From: Rhodobacter sp. TJ_12
GTDB lineage: Bacteria; Pseudomonadota; Alphaproteobacteria; Rhodobacterales; Rhodobacteraceae
DNA length: 64,000 nt
Direction of reading: 5' to 3'
Assembly: GCF_020023995.1 (NCBI RefSeq)
Contig: NZ_NRRD01000014.1
Coordinates: 1 to 64,000, forward strand
Below the pieces are notes generated by a model. The model had not been told where the DNA came from. It ran no database searches and saw only the letters and a list, made by a program, of their open reading frames with translations. The position numbers and the translations under genes are program-made. Below, one piece after another: positions 8,635-19,288 of the stretch (its first letter is position 1; every line of letters starts with the position of its first letter).

Positions 8635-10386
8635 ATGACCCCCCCTGTGAAGACCCGCCCCGAGGCGGAACCGGCGCTGGATGAGGCCGGGTTCCGCCGT
8701 TTCGACCGCATGATTCACGCTCTGATGGGCAAGGCCGAGGGGGGACTTTCACCAGTCTCTTTATGGCTTGCTTGGGCCGATTGGGCCTCGCATATGGCGA
8801 TGAGCCCGGGCAAACAGGCCGAAATTGGCTTTAACGCCATGGCACGCGCGCAAAAACTGGCTGCCGAGGTGCAATGCCAGCTCAAAGGCGGGCGGCTGGA
8901 TGGCGCGGCTTGCGTTGAGCCGATCAAAGCGGATCGCCGGTTTTCCAGCCCAGATTGGCTGAGCTTTCCCTATTCGCTGTATGCCCAAGGCTTTTTGGCC
9001 ACGCAGGCGTGGTGGCAAGAAGCGGCCACTGGGCTTTCAGGCGTTGAGAAAAAGCACGAACAGCTTGTGGAATTCTATGGGCGGCAAATGCTCGATATGG
9101 TCTCGCCCTCGAACTTTCTGGCCACCAACCCCGCGCTGATCGCCCGCACCCAAGAAGAGGGCGGGCAGAACCTTGTGCGTGGCTGGCAGCATATGGCCGA
9201 AGACATGCGCCATGCGCTGTTCCATGACGAAGATCCCGCCGTATTTGTCCCCGGAGAAACGGTCGCCCTGACCGAGGGCCGGGTGGTGTTTCGCAACCGG
9301 TTGATCGAGTTGATCCAATACACGCCTGTCACCGAGAAGGTGCATCCGGTGCCGCTGATGATCGTGCCGGCATGGATCATGAAATATTACATTTTGGATC
9401 TGACGCCGCCCGAAAGCCTGATCGGCTGGCTGGTGGAGCAGGGCTTCACCGTCTTCTGCGTCAGTTGGAAAAACCCCGATGAAGACGACCGCGATCTGGG
9501 GTTTGACGATTACCGCGACTTGGGCGTGATGGCGGCGCTTGACGCGATTGGCAAAATCACCGGCGCGCCCAAGGTGCATGGGCTTGGCTATTGCTTGGGC
9601 GGCACGCTGTTGTCGGTCGCCGCTGCCGCGATGGCGCGCGATGGCGATGATCGGCTCGCCTCGCTGACCATGCTGGCCGCGCAGGTCGATTTTACCGAAG
9701 CGGGGGAATTGAGCCTGTTTACCAATGAAGACCAGCTTGCGCTTCTGGAAGACATGATGTGGCAAGACGGGTTCTTGGACAAATCCGCAATGGCGGGCAC
9801 CTTTTCGATGCTGAAGTCGAAAGATCTTGTTTGGTCGAGAATGGTGCATGATTACATGCTGGGCGAGCGCGATGCGGGGTCCGCCCTTGGCGCTTGGTCG
9901 CAAGATGCCACCCGCATGCCCTATAAGATGCATTCGGAATATCTGCGCCATCTGTTCTTGAACAATGATCTGGCCGATGGCCGGATGGAGGCGGGCGGCG
10001 CGCATGTGATGTTGCGCGACGTGCGCTGCCCGGTCTTTGCCGTGGCCACCGAAAACGACCATATCGCGCCGTGGCATTCGGTGTTCAAACTGACATGGCT
10101 GATGGGCGGCGAGGTGAGTTTTGCGCTCGTTTCTGGCGGGCATAACACGGGCATTGTTGCCCCGCCGGGCAACCCGCGCGCCAAATATCGGCTGCTGACC
10201 CATGTGCATGGCCAGCCGCATCCGGGGCCCGAAGAGTGGGCGGGCGCGGTGGAAAAGGTCGCGGGCTCTTGGTGGGCGGCGTGGGGCGCATGGCTGCGCG
10301 CCAAAGGCGATGGCGCGGACATTCCCCCGCCCGCGCTGGGGCGCAACCTTGGTGCGGCGCCCGGGCGCTATGTGCTGGGGCGCTAA
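8635..10386 (+). CDS. phaC: Class I polyhydroxyalkanoate synthase
   Basis: Polymerises (R)-3-hydroxyacyl-CoA into PHA at the granule surface. The length of 583 residues fits class I synthases, which act without a PhaE or PhaR partner subunit. The lipase-like box GYCLGG holds the nucleophile Cys320; the catalytic Asp475 lies in ENDHIAPW and His503 in SGGHNTGIV, so the triad is intact. The N-terminal third is the usual helical region and the alpha/beta hydrolase core begins near residue 230. The ATG at 8635 has a GAGG site. It follows the phasin gene and is closed by the hairpin terminator at 10405. phaA and phaB are not in the window. Confidence 0.96.
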   Translation: MTPPVKTRPEAEPALDEAGFRRFDRMIHALMGKAEGGLSPVSLWLAWADWASHMAMSPGKQAEIGFNAMARAQKLAAEVQCQLKGGRLDGAACVEPIKADRRFSSPDWLSFPYSLYAQGFLATQAWWQEAATGLSGVEKKHEQLVEFYGRQMLDMVSPSNFLATNPALIARTQEEGGQNLVRGWQHMAEDMRHALFHDEDPAVFVPGETVALTEGRVVFRNRLIELIQYTPVTEKVHPVPLMIVPAWIMKYYILDLTPPESLIGWLVEQGFTVFCVSWKNPDEDDRDLGFDDYRDLGVMAALDAIGKITGAPKVHGLGYCLGGTLLSVAAAAMARDGDDRLASLTMLAAQVDFTEAGELSLFTNEDQLALLEDMMWQDGFLDKSAMAGTFSMLKSKDLVWSRMVHDYMLGERDAGSALGAWSQDATRMPYKMHSEYLRHLFLNNDLADGRMEAGGAHVMLRDVRCPVFAVATENDHIAPWHSVFKLTWLMGGEVSFALVSGGHNTGIVAPPGNPRAKYRLLTHVHGQPHPGPEEWAGAVEKVAGSWWAAWGAWLRAKGDGADIPPPALGRNLGAAPGRYVLGR

Positions 10387-10404
10387 GGCGCATTTCCCAT
10401 CATT

Positions 10405-10438
10405 AAAAAGGGCGGCCCCGCGGGACCGCCCTTTTCTT
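10405..10438. terminator. Bidirectional terminator between phaC and pgk
   Basis: GGGCGG...CCGCCC stem flanked by AAAAA on the left and TTTTCTTT on the right. It sits between the convergent phaC and pgk genes and can end transcripts from both strands. Confidence 0.75.
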
Positions 10439-10455
10439 TGGCCTTGGGGCCAAGC

Positions 10456-11646
10456 TTATTTCATCAGCGCCGCGACGCCGGGCAGTTCCTTGCCTTCCAT
10501 CCATTCCAAGAAGGCGCCGCCCGCAGTCGAGATATAGCTGAAATCTTCCGCCGCGCCCGCCTTGTTCAGCGCGGCCACGGTATCGCCGCCGCCCGCAACA
10601 GAGGTCAGCTTGCCATCTTTCGTCAGCTCTGCCGCCTTTTGCGCCGCCGCATTCGTCGCCGCATCGAAAGGCGCGATTTCAAACGCGCCCAGCGGGCCGT
10701 TCCAGATCAGCGTTTTCGAGGCTTCGAACACGCCCGCGATCTCCTCGACCGATTTCGGCCCGGCATCCAAGATCATCGCATCTTCGGGGCAGGCGTCATT
10801 GGCGACGGTTTCATTCTCGGCATTGGCCTTGAATTCGCGCGCCACCACCACATCAACGGGCAGATGGATCGCGCAGCCAGCGGCTTTGGCCTTTTCCAAG
10901 ATCTCGCGCGCGGTTTCCGCCATATCGCGTTCGGCCAAGGATTTGCCGACATCAACGCCTTGGGCCACCAAGAAGGTATTGGCCATGCCGCCACCGATCA
11001 CCAGATGGTCGACCTTGGTCACAAGGTTGCCCAGCAGGTCGAGCTTGGTCGAAACCTTGGCCCCGCCCACCACGGCACAAACCGGGCGGACCGGTTTGCC
11101 CAATGCGGCTTCCAGCGCCTTGAGTTCGGCTTCCATCAAACGGCCCGCCGCTGCGGGCAGGATATGCGCCACGCCTTCGGTCGAGCTATGCGCGCGGTGC
11201 GCCGCCGAGAAGGCATCATTGACGTAAACCTCGCCCAGTGCGGCCATCGCCGCGCTCAGTTCCGGGTCGTTCTTTTCTTCGCCCGCATGGAACCGGGTGT
11301 TTTCCAGCAACAGCACCTGACCGGCTTCCAGCGCGGCAACGGCGGTTTTCGCCGGGCCGCCAATGCAATCTTCGGCGAATTTCACCTCGACACCCAACGC
11401 TTGCGCCAGTTCGGGCACCAGCGGGCGCAGGCTCATCTCTGGCACCACCTGGCCTTTGGGGCGGCCAAAATGCGCCAGCAGCACCGGTTTGCCGCCTTTG
11501 GCAAGGATGTCTTTCACCGTGGGCACGATCTTGAGGATCCGCGTCGCATCGGTCACCACGCCGTTTTCCACGGGCACGTTGATGTCGACGCGTACCAGCG
11601 CCACCTTGCCCGCCAGATCCACCTCATCGAGCGTTTTCCAAGCCAT
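10456..11646 (-). CDS. pgk: Phosphoglycerate kinase
   Basis: Cytoplasmic glycolytic and Calvin-cycle enzyme that interconverts 1,3-bisphosphoglycerate + ADP and 3-phosphoglycerate + ATP. The 396 residues match the family length. Visible motifs are RVDINVP (substrate site), [24 protein letters not shown] and the C-terminal nucleotide loop GGGDTVAAL. Of two close ATGs, 11646 is chosen because the AGGAG at 11655-11659 lies eight bases upstream, whereas the ATG at 11652 would be only two bases away. It is monocistronic, convergent with phaC and divergent from ppiB. Confidence 0.97.
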   Translation of the reverse strand: MAWKTLDEVDLAGKVALVRVDINVPVENGVVTDATRILKIVPTVKDILAKGGKPVLLAHFGRPKGQVVPEMSLRPLVPELAQALGVEVKFAEDCIGGPAKTAVAALEAGQVLLLENTRFHAGEEKNDPELSAAMAALGEVYVNDAFSAAHRAHSSTEGVAHILPAAAGRLMEAELKALEAALGKPVRPVCAVVGGAKVSTKLDLLGNLVTKVDHLVIGGGMANTFLVAQGVDVGKSLAERDMAETAREILEKAKAAGCAIHLPVDVVVAREFKANAENETVANDACPEDAMILDAGPKSVEEIAGVFEASKTLIWNGPLGAFEIAPFDAATNAAAQKAAELTKDGKLTSVAGGGDTVAALNKAGAAEDFSYISTAGGAFLEWMEGKELPGVAALMK

Positions 11647-11702
11647 TCTCATTTCTCCTGATGTCTGCGCGTGGCGGGGGCCGTCCACCCGCGGCTGGCG
11701 CA

Positions 11703-11731
11703 AACTTGCCCGGATGCGGCCCCCCCGTCAA
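11703..11731 (-). promoter_or_regulatory. Candidate pgk promoter
   Basis: On the minus strand TTGACG (11731-11726) is followed after 17 bases by CAAGTT (11708-11703), about 57 bases before the pgk start. The -35 is a good sigma-70 match; the -10 is weak, as is common in high-GC alphaproteobacteria. Confidence 0.35.
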
Positions 11732-11844
11732 CGCCCCGCGTTCACGCTTTTGCCCCGCAGGATCGTGAAAGTCCCCCCGCGCTTTGCCCTTTTCACCCGC
11801 CGACACAGCGCTTAAGTTGCGCCCAGACCAATCAGGAGAGTTCC

Positions 11845-12351
11845 ATGGCCGATATCAAAGACCCCGAGAACACCATCATCATCACCCTTAAAGATGGCCC
11901 CGTGGTGATTGAGCTGCTGTCCGATGTGGCCCCGGGCCATTGCGAGCGGATGAAGCAACTTGCCCGCGACGGTGCCTATGACAATGTGGCCTTCCACCGG
12001 GTGATCGATGGTTTCATGGCCCAGACGGGGGATGTGGAACACGCCAATATGGAAAAAGACTACAACCCGCGCCGCGCGGGCACGGGTGGGTCGCAATACC
12101 CCGACCTGAAAGCCGAATTTTCCAAGCTGCCGCATGATCGCGGCACCCTTGGCGCGGCGCGGTCGATGAACCCGAACTCGGCTAACAGCCAGTTCTTCAT
12201 CAATTTTTCCGACAACCACTTCCTCAATGGCCAATATACCGTCTATGGCCGCGTGATCGAGGGGATGGAGCATGTCGACAAGATCGCCCGTGGCGAGCCG
12301 CCGGCAAACCCCGACCGGATGATCTCGGTGAAGGTGGCCGCCGATGCGTAA
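11845..12351 (+). CDS. ppiB: Cytoplasmic cyclophilin-type peptidyl-prolyl isomerase
   Basis: Speeds cis-trans isomerisation of proline bonds during protein folding. The 168-residue protein has the cyclophilin core: FHRVIDGFMAQTGD (with the catalytic Arg), GGSQYPDLKAEF and NSANSQFFI. No signal peptide is seen, so it is cytoplasmic. The ATG at 11845 follows CAGGAGAG by six bases. Its end overlaps the start of the exported paralogue by eight bases, so both are made from one transcript. The pair looks like a tandem duplication with one copy re-targeted. Confidence 0.93.
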   Translation: MADIKDPENTIIITLKDGPVVIELLSDVAPGHCERMKQLARDGAYDNVAFHRVIDGFMAQTGDVEHANMEKDYNPRRAGTGGSQYPDLKAEFSKLPHDRGTLGAARSMNPNSANSQFFINFSDNHFLNGQYTVYGRVIEGMEHVDKIARGEPPANPDRMISVKVAADA

Positions 12352-12925
12352 GCTTCTGGCCGCGACCGTGCTGGCCTTTGCGGCCAGCACCGCTTTTGCG
12401 CAAGATGGCACCACCGTGCCCGATGGGCCGGGGCCGAACCTTGTGTTGGAGATCGGGGGCGAGACCGAGGGGCGCGTGGTCATTGACCTGCTGCCCGATG
12501 TCGCGCCCCAGCATGTCGAGCGGATCACCCAATTGGCCAATGAGCACGCCTATGATGACGTGGTGTTTCACCGCGTGATCGGCGGCTTCATGGCGCAAAC
12601 GGGCGATGTGCAATTTGGCAAGCGCGGTGGCGATATTCAAATGGCCGGGATGGGCGGGTCGAAATACGGCGATCTTCCGGCTGAATTCTCGAACCGCTCC
12701 TTCACCCGTGGCATGGTCGGCATGGCGCGGTCGTCGGACCCGGATTCTGCCAACAGCCAGTTCTTCATCATGTTTGAGGCGGCCCCGCATCTGGATGGCC
12801 AATATACCATCGTCGGCCATGTGGTCGAAGGGATGGAGGTCGTCGACGCGATCAAGAAGGGCGCGCCGCAACTCAATGGGCTGGTGGAAGACCCCGATTA
12901 CATCGTGACAGCGACGGTCGAATAA
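12344..12925 (+). CDS. ppiA: Exported cyclophilin-type peptidyl-prolyl isomerase
   Basis: A 193-residue cyclophilin with a clear Sec signal peptide: Arg-Lys at positions 2-3, a hydrophobic stretch, and a likely cut after AFA near residue 19. The mature part has FHRVIGGFMAQTGD and NSQFFIMF. It should act on proline bonds of periplasmic proteins. It starts inside the last codons of ppiB (eight-base overlap) and shares its fold and many residues with it. The gene is followed by an intergenic repeat element and a hairpin terminator. Confidence 0.92.
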   Translation: MRKLLAATVLAFAASTAFAQDGTTVPDGPGPNLVLEIGGETEGRVVIDLLPDVAPQHVERITQLANEHAYDDVVFHRVIGGFMAQTGDVQFGKRGGDIQMAGMGGSKYGDLPAEFSNRSFTRGMVGMARSSDPDSANSQFFIMFEAAPHLDGQYTIVGHVVEGMEVVDAIKKGAPQLNGLVEDPDYIVTATVE

Positions 12926-12938
12926 ATCCAACCGCGCA

Positions 12939-13005
12939 GGGGGCTATCTGCCCCCTCTGCGGCGGGGCCGCATTCACCCCCGAGGATATTTGCCCAAAGT
13001 CGAAG
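12939..13005 (+). repeat. Intergenic double-hairpin repeat, copy 1
   Basis: Directly downstream of ppiA: a GGGGGC...GCCCCC hairpin, TCT, a second GC-rich hairpin, then a conserved tail containing CCCCCGAGGATATTTGC and CAAAGTCGAAG. The same architecture and tail recur at 42124-42194 on the minus strand, there downstream of the agmatinase-family gene. Both copies have the same orientation as the gene they follow. Confidence 0.6.
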
Positions 13006-13016
13006 CCGCCAAACAA

Positions 13017-13043
13017 AAAGGGCGCCCGTTTGGAGCGCCCTTT
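13017..13043. terminator. Bidirectional terminator between ppiA and tyrS
   Basis: AAAGGGCGC (13017-13025) and GCGCCCTTT (13035-13043) form a perfect nine-pair stem with T-rich flanks on both strands. It separates the convergent ppiA and tyrS genes. Confidence 0.8.
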
Positions 13044-13075
13044 CCCTTTTAGCGTCACTTAGAGCGCCTAGCCCC

Positions 13076-14326
13076 TTAGCCCAGTTGCACCAGCGCATGG
13101 CGTTTTTTGCCCGCGCTCAGTTTCACCGACTCGGCCAGATCGGCTGCGGTGAACATCCGGCCCGCATCGGTGCAGGCCGCGTCATTCACCTTCAGCCCAC
13201 CCTCGGCAATCAGCCGCTTGCCGTCTTTGCCGGTTTTGGCCAAGCCCGAGCGCACCACAAGCTGCGCCAAGCTGATACCGTCGCCCAACTCGCTTGCGGG
13301 CAGGCTGAGCGTCGGCAGATCCTCGCCCACGCCGCCTTTTTCAAACACTTCGCGCGCGGTGGCCTCGGCGGCGGCGGCGGCCTCGGCCCCGTGCAAGAGC
13401 GTCGTCACCTCATTGGCAAGGATGATCTTCGCGCCGTTGATCTCGGACCCTTCCAGCTTGCCCAAACGGTCGCATTCCTCCACCGGCAGATCGGTGTAGA
13501 GCTTAAGGAAACGCCCGACATCGGCATCGGTCGTGTTGCGCCAGAATTGCCAGAATTCGTAAGGCGACAGCATCTCGCCATTCAGCCAAACCGCGCCACC
13601 TTGCGATTTGCCCATCTTGCGGCCATCCGAAGTGGTCAAAAGCGGCGTCGTCAGGCCGAAAATCTCTCGGTCGCAGACGCGGCGCGTGAGATCGATCCCG
13701 TTGACGATATTGCCCCATTGATCCGAGCCACCCATCTGCAACAGGCACTCATAGCGCCGGTTAAGCTCAAGGAAATCATAGGCTTGCAAGATCATATAGT
13801 TGAATTCGAGGAAGCTGAGCGATTGCTCGCGGTCAAGGCGCGACTTCACCGATTCAAAGCTGAGCATCCGGTTGACCGAGAAATGCCGCCCGATATCGCG
13901 CAGGAACTCAAGGTAGTTCAGATCATCAAGCCATTCGGCATTGTTGCGCATCATCGCGCCATTGCCCGCATCGCCGTAGTCCAAATACCGCGCGAAAACG
14001 CGCTGCATACCGGCGATGTTTTCATCGATCCGCTCGGGCGTCAGCAGCGGCCGTTCTTCCGAGCGGAAGCTCGGATCGCCCACTTTCGTGGTGCCGCCCC
14101 CCATCAGCGTGATCGGGCGGTGGCCGGTCTTTTGGAACCAGCGCAAGAGCATGATGTTGAGCAAATGGCCCACATGCAAACTGGCGGCCGTGGCGTCATA
14201 GCCGATATAGGCCGTCACCATGCCTTTGCTGAGGGCCGCGTCGAGATCTTGCAGATCGGTGCAATCGGCGAGGAAGCCGCGCTCGATAATAACGCGCAGG
14301 AATTCCGATTTCGGGTGATAGGTCAT
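13076..14326 (-). CDS. tyrS: Tyrosyl-tRNA synthetase
   Basis: Class I aminoacyl-tRNA synthetase that charges tRNA-Tyr. The 416 residues contain the Rossmann catalytic domain with HVGH at residues 51-54 (HIGH motif), the [11 protein letters not shown] tyrosine/ATP region and KMGKS at 237-241 (KMSKS motif). A C-terminal S4-like RNA-binding domain covers the last 60 residues ([15 protein letters not shown]). The ATG at 14326 is preceded by AAGGAAC; a start further upstream would only add a non-conserved tail. It is divergent from anmK, with 59 bases between the two starts. Confidence 0.96.
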   Translation of the reverse strand: MTYHPKSEFLRVIIERGFLADCTDLQDLDAALSKGMVTAYIGYDATAASLHVGHLLNIMLLRWFQKTGHRPITLMGGGTTKVGDPSFRSEERPLLTPERIDENIAGMQRVFARYLDYGDAGNGAMMRNNAEWLDDLNYLEFLRDIGRHFSVNRMLSFESVKSRLDREQSLSFLEFNYMILQAYDFLELNRRYECLLQMGGSDQWGNIVNGIDLTRRVCDREIFGLTTPLLTTSDGRKMGKSQGGAVWLNGEMLSPYEFWQFWRNTTDADVGRFLKLYTDLPVEECDRLGKLEGSEINGAKIILANEVTTLLHGAEAAAAAEATAREVFEKGGVGEDLPTLSLPASELGDGISLAQLVVRSGLAKTGKDGKRLIAEGGLKVNDAACTDAGRMFTAADLAESVKLSAGKKRHALVQLG

Positions 14327-14385
14327 CGTGCTTGTTCCTTTGGCTTGCGCATGCGTATATCGGGGCAAGCTCCAAAGGGGAAGTC

Positions 14386-15513
14386 ATGTTGAAGGCGCAA
14401 CCGGTCTGGGCGCTTGGCGCGATGTCGGGAACCTCGCTTGACGGGGTCGATGCGGCCTGTCTGCACACCGACGGGGTGGAGATTTTGGCCTTTGGCCCCA
14501 CGCTTTACCGGGCGTATCGCGCAGAGGAACGCGCGGCGATTCATGCGGTTTTGGGCGCTTGGCCCGGCGCGCAAGGGGTGGCGCAGGCAGCAGAGGTGGT
14601 GGAAACTGCCCATGCCGAGGTGCTCAGCGCGCTTTTGACGCGCTGCCCCGAGGCGGAATTGGTGGGCTTTCACGGTCAAACGCTGGCGCATGATCCGTTG
14701 GGGGCGACGGGGGCGCCGCGCACGCATCAGGTGGGCGATGGCGATCTGTTGGCCGAGGTGTTGGATCGCCCGGTCGTTTGGGATTTTCGCAGCTCGGATG
14801 TGGAACTGGGCGGGCAGGGCGCGCCTTTGGCGCCGTTTTTTCATTTTGCCTGTGCCAAATGGGCCAGTCTGACCGAACCGGTGGTGTTTTTGAACCTTGG
14901 CGGCGTCGGGAATGTGACCTTTGTCGACCCGCGCGAACCGGGGCCAGAGGTGGCGGGCGCCTGTTTGGCCTTTGACACCGGCCCGGCGAATGCCCCGATC
15001 AATGATCTGATGCAGGCACGGCTTGGGCAGGGCTATGATGCGGGCGGGGCTTTGGCGCAAGCGGGCCGGGTGGATGAGGCCTTTGTTACGCGCTTTTTAA
15101 ACCACGGTTATTTCTTAAAAATGCCGCCCAAGTCTCTGGATAGGAACGATTTTGCGCAGGCACTTGAAGGTGTCGAAGCGCTGTCTGATGCCGATGCGGT
15201 GGCCACGCTCACCGCCTGCGCCGCCGCTGCCGTGGCGCGTGGGTTCGAGCATTTCCCCAGCGCGCCCGCCGCAGTTTATGTGGCGGGGGGCGGGCGGCTC
15301 AATCTCGCGCTGATGACCGAATTGGCGCGCCGTTTGCCCTGTCCGGTGGCCCCGGTCGAAGATCTGGGGCTGAATGGCGATATGCTGGAGGCGCAGGCCT
15401 TTGCCTATCTGGCGGTGCGGGTGGCGCGGGGCCTGCCGACCTCTGGCCCCTTTACCACCGGGGTGGCGGCGCTTGTGGGCGGGGGGCGCGTCTCCAAACC
15501 GCAGGGGCTTTAA
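14386..15513 (+). CDS. anmK: Anhydro-N-acetylmuramic acid kinase
   Basis: Opens and phosphorylates 1,6-anhydro-MurNAc to MurNAc-6-phosphate during recycling of cell-wall fragments. The 375 residues begin with the family signature [14 protein letters not shown] near residues 10-23, then [23 protein letters not shown] and [11 protein letters not shown]. The ATG at 14386 has an AAAGGGGAAG site; the longer open frame upstream lacks similarity. The pairing with tyrS in opposite orientation is common in alphaproteobacteria. Confidence 0.95.
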   Translation: MLKAQPVWALGAMSGTSLDGVDAACLHTDGVEILAFGPTLYRAYRAEERAAIHAVLGAWPGAQGVAQAAEVVETAHAEVLSALLTRCPEAELVGFHGQTLAHDPLGATGAPRTHQVGDGDLLAEVLDRPVVWDFRSSDVELGGQGAPLAPFFHFACAKWASLTEPVVFLNLGGVGNVTFVDPREPGPEVAGACLAFDTGPANAPINDLMQARLGQGYDAGGALAQAGRVDEAFVTRFLNHGYFLKMPPKSLDRNDFAQALEGVEALSDADAVATLTACAAAAVARGFEHFPSAPAAVYVAGGGRLNLALMTELARRLPCPVAPVEDLGLNGDMLEAQAFAYLAVRVARGLPTSGPFTTGVAALVGGGRVSKPQGL

Positions 15514-15564
15514 GACGGAAACGGCGCAGCCTTTCGTTCCATAAGAGAATGACAGGAGGATGCC

Positions 15565-16026
15565 ATGACGACTTCTGCTTCCAAGCCTTGCCCGCCGTTT
15601 TCGAACCGCGCGAGTGCCGTCTTTCTGGCGGGCTTCACCTTTCTGGGGCTGTCCGTCTCTGGGCTGGCGATTGCCTTTGCCCCCGCCGGGCGGTTGGCCG
15701 TGCGACTGGATTGGACCCTTTGGGGGCTGAGCCGCGCGCAATGGGAAAGCCTGCATCTAACGCTGGGCGTGTTCTTTTTGATCGCCGCTGGCTGGCATAT
15801 CTGGCTGCATTGGGCGGTGATCCGCAACCTGATCTGGTCGGCGCGCGAACAGGCGCTGTGTCACCGGCGCGAATTGGGTTTGGCGCTGGTGTTGGTGGGC
15901 GCGATGAGCGCTTTGGCGATTGCCGATCTGCCGCCTGCCAACTGGCTGACCGACACATCCGATTATTTCAAGCGCAGCTTTTGGGGCGACTTGCGGCCCC
16001 TTGACCAAGGTCATTGGCGCCCGTAA
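15565..16026 (+). CDS. DUF4405-type membrane protein, cytochrome b561-like
   Basis: A 153-residue protein with about four hydrophobic segments. Histidines stand in membrane helices (SLHLTLG, AAGWHIWLHW), as in the small haem-binding b-type cytochrome fold of DUF4405 proteins. Electron transfer in the inner membrane is a family-based guess; the partner is unknown. The ATG at 15565 has a perfect AGGAGG site. It is followed 107 bases later by another small membrane protein gene on the same strand. Confidence 0.65.
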   Translation: MTTSASKPCPPFSNRASAVFLAGFTFLGLSVSGLAIAFAPAGRLAVRLDWTLWGLSRAQWESLHLTLGVFFLIAAGWHIWLHWAVIRNLIWSAREQALCHRRELGLALVLVGAMSALAIADLPPANWLTDTSDYFKRSFWGDLRPLDQGHWRP

Positions 16027-16133
16027 ACGGCCCAAGCCGAAAAACGTAAGACCGGTCAGGTTATCCCGGTCACCGCCGCAAGGGCGGGAGTTAGTCGATC
16101 TCGAACCCACGGCGCTGCATTCGAGGGAGACCG

Positions 16134-16400
16134 ATGGAAAAACCGAACCCAAAACGTGAAAAGCTGACGATCATTGTCGCGCAGGTGTTCATTTCCTGCC
16201 TGATGGCGCTGTTGATGACCTTTTTCTTTGCCGTGCTGCCCGAGGCGCTGCGCACCGATTTCGCGCCCGGTTGGGGCTGGATTTGGCTGCGCGATTGGCT
16301 CACGGCTTGGCCGGTGGCCTTTGTCCTGTCGCTTGGCGTGGGGCCGCTGGCGTTCAAACTGGCGTTTTGGCTTTTGCACCCGCGCCGGATCACCGAATAA
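16134..16400 (+). CDS. DUF2798 small membrane protein
   Basis: An 88-residue protein with two transmembrane segments (about residues 10-32 and 50-80) and the DUF2798 pattern, including a WLRDWLTAWPVAF stretch in the second segment. The function is unknown. A GGGAG site precedes the ATG. It is convergent with the cupin gene, only 15 bases separating the stops. Confidence 0.72.
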   Translation: MEKPNPKREKLTIIVAQVFISCLMALLMTFFFAVLPEALRTDFAPGWGWIWLRDWLTAWPVAFVLSLGVGPLAFKLAFWLLHPRRITE

Positions 16401-16415
16401 GCCCCGCTAATCGGC

Positions 16416-16844
16416 TTAGGCGGGGATATCAAACCCCGGCGCGGCCAGTTCGAACCCGTCAAACTGGAAGGCGGGGGAGACGGTGCAACTGACCAGCGTC
16501 CATTCTCCCAAGCTGCGCGCCGCTTGCCAGTGATGCGCCGGCACGATGGCTTGCACAGTGTCGCTCGCCAGCACATCGGGGCCAAGGCGCAGCACTTGCG
16601 CGGGGCCAGCGGCGGTTTCGGCGATCCGCAACTCCAGCGGCGCGCCTGCGTGATAATGCCAAATCTCTGCGGCATCGACGCGGTGCCAATGGCTGCTTTC
16701 CCCGGCCTTGAGCAAAAACAAGATCGCCGTGCCCGCCGCGCGGCTGCCCGCGGGCGCCTCGGCGATCCATGTCTGGCGATACCAGCCGCCCTCGGGATGC
16801 GGGGTCAGGTTCAGCTTTTCGATGATCTGATCGGCTTCGGTCAT
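16416..16844 (-). CDS. Cupin DUF985 family protein
   Basis: A 142-residue single-domain cupin. It has the family start LNLTPHPEGGWYRQTW and the first cupin motif SSHWHRVDAAEIWHYHAG, whose histidines and glutamate would bind a metal; GEWTLVSCTVSPAFQFDGFEL closes the domain. Some relatives have been assigned to sugar or cofactor metabolism, but no function can be given here. The ATG at 16844 is chosen for the GGGGGT site just upstream; the longer frame adds 13 unsupported residues. Confidence 0.8.
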   Translation of the reverse strand: MTEADQIIEKLNLTPHPEGGWYRQTWIAEAPAGSRAAGTAILFLLKAGESSHWHRVDAAEIWHYHAGAPLELRIAETAAGPAQVLRLGPDVLASDTVQAIVPAHHWQAARSLGEWTLVSCTVSPAFQFDGFELAAPGFDIPA

Positions 16845-16883
16845 AGGCACCCCCTTTGCGCCACAGTAACGGTCCCTGCGCAA

Positions 16884-16920
16884 AAGAAAACCCCGCCAAG
16901 GCGCAGGCCCGGCGGGGTTT
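16884..16920 (-). terminator. eno terminator
   Basis: AAACCCCGCC and GGCGGGGTTT form a ten-pair stem followed on the minus strand by TTTTCTTTT. It lies 22 bases after the eno stop. Confidence 0.8.
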
Positions 16921-16941
16921 GGAAGTGGCTTTTCGGGACCC

Positions 16942-18246
<1,305 letters not shown>

Positions 18247-18280
18247 CTATAGCCTTCTGCCGCCGCTGCGAAAAGGGTGT

Positions 18281-18306
18281 TGTTAGCGATAACTTGGGTG
18301 TTAGCG
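18281..18306 (-). promoter_or_regulatory. CceR-like operator upstream of eno
   Basis: TGTTAGCGATAACT (18281-18294) is a near-palindrome with GTTA/TAAC arms. A second TGTTAGCG begins at 18299, giving two copies 18 bases apart. It resembles the TGTTAGCG-type palindrome reported for CceR, the LacI-family carbon regulator of Rhodobacter sphaeroides, for which glycolytic genes are known targets. It lies 65-90 bases before the eno start. The match is from memory of the motif. Confidence 0.5.
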
Positions 18307-18324
18307 TCGAAGCCTGCGCGAAAT

Positions 18325-19221
18325 TCAGGCTTTGGCCGGTGCGGCATTGGCGCGGGCCCGGATGCGCTGGCGCGCCAGCGTGTAAAGGCCAGAGCCCACG
18401 ATGATCGCCCCGCCGACCAGTGTCCACAGATCGGGTTTTTCGGCAAAGACCGCCCAGCCGATGATCAGCGCGAAAATCAGTCGAGTGTAGCGAAACGGGG
18501 TGATCACCGCGACCTCGCCAATGCGCATCGCGGCAATCAGCGCGTAATAGCCCGCCGTGCCAAAAATCAGCGCGCCGGCGATTTGGGCGTAATCGAGCGC
18601 GGTGGGCGGCACGAAGGGGCCTTGCAGCACCATGAGCCCCGCGCCGGCGGGAATGACGGTCGCAAACCCATAGGTGGCCAGTTGCATCGAGGTAATCGTG
18701 CGCGGCACCCGGCGGGTGACCACATCACGCGCGGCCAAGCCCACAACCGCAACCACCGCGAACAGCGACAGGATCGAGAACCCCTCGGTGCCGGGGCGGA
18801 TCACCACCAGCACACCGGCAAAGCCCACCATGATGGCCGACCAGCGCCGCCAGCCGACTTTCTCGCCAAGGAAAAGCGCAGCCCCCAGCGTCACGGCCAA
18901 GGGCGTGGCTTGCAAAATCGCCGAGGCTTGGGCGAGCGGCGTGAAGGCAATGGCGCAGACAAAGGCCAGCGTGCCCACAAGCTCGCCAAAGTTGCGGCCA
19001 ATCACGGCGGGGGCCAGCAGATCGCGCGAAAACAGCCGGTCACCGTTTTTCAGCGCAAAGGCGGCAAAGATCGCCGTGCCGCCAAGGCCCAATAGCATCA
19101 GCACCTCGCCCACCGGCATGTGCTGGCTCATGCTTTTGACAAAAAGGTCCTCCATGGCGAAACCGGCCATCGCCGCGACCATCAAAAGACTGCCTTGGAA
19201 GTTTTCGACACCATTGCTCAT
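18325..19221 (-). CDS. EamA/DMT family transporter
   Basis: A 298-residue inner-membrane protein with ten predicted helices in two similar halves (two EamA repeats), as in the drug/metabolite transporter superfamily (RhaT/YdcZ-like exporters). The first half begins GSLLMVAAMAGFAMEDLFVKS and the second starts around SMQLATYGFATVIPAG. The substrate cannot be read from the sequence. The ATG at 19221 has a weak ribosome site. The gene lies between selO and eno, all on the minus strand. Confidence 0.85.
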   Translation of the reverse strand: MSNGVENFQGSLLMVAAMAGFAMEDLFVKSMSQHMPVGEVLMLLGLGGTAIFAAFALKNGDRLFSRDLLAPAVIGRNFGELVGTLAFVCAIAFTPLAQASAILQATPLAVTLGAALFLGEKVGWRRWSAIMVGFAGVLVVIRPGTEGFSILSLFAVVAVVGLAARDVVTRRVPRTITSMQLATYGFATVIPAGAGLMVLQGPFVPPTALDYAQIAGALIFGTAGYYALIAAMRIGEVAVITPFRYTRLIFALIIGWAVFAEKPDLWTLVGGAIIVGSGLYTLARQRIRARANAAPAKA

Positions 19222-19288
19222 GGCGCGGCTTTGCCAAAGCGCGCGGGCGGCGTAAAGCGCGCGATTGTATCCGCCACAAGATCGTGGA

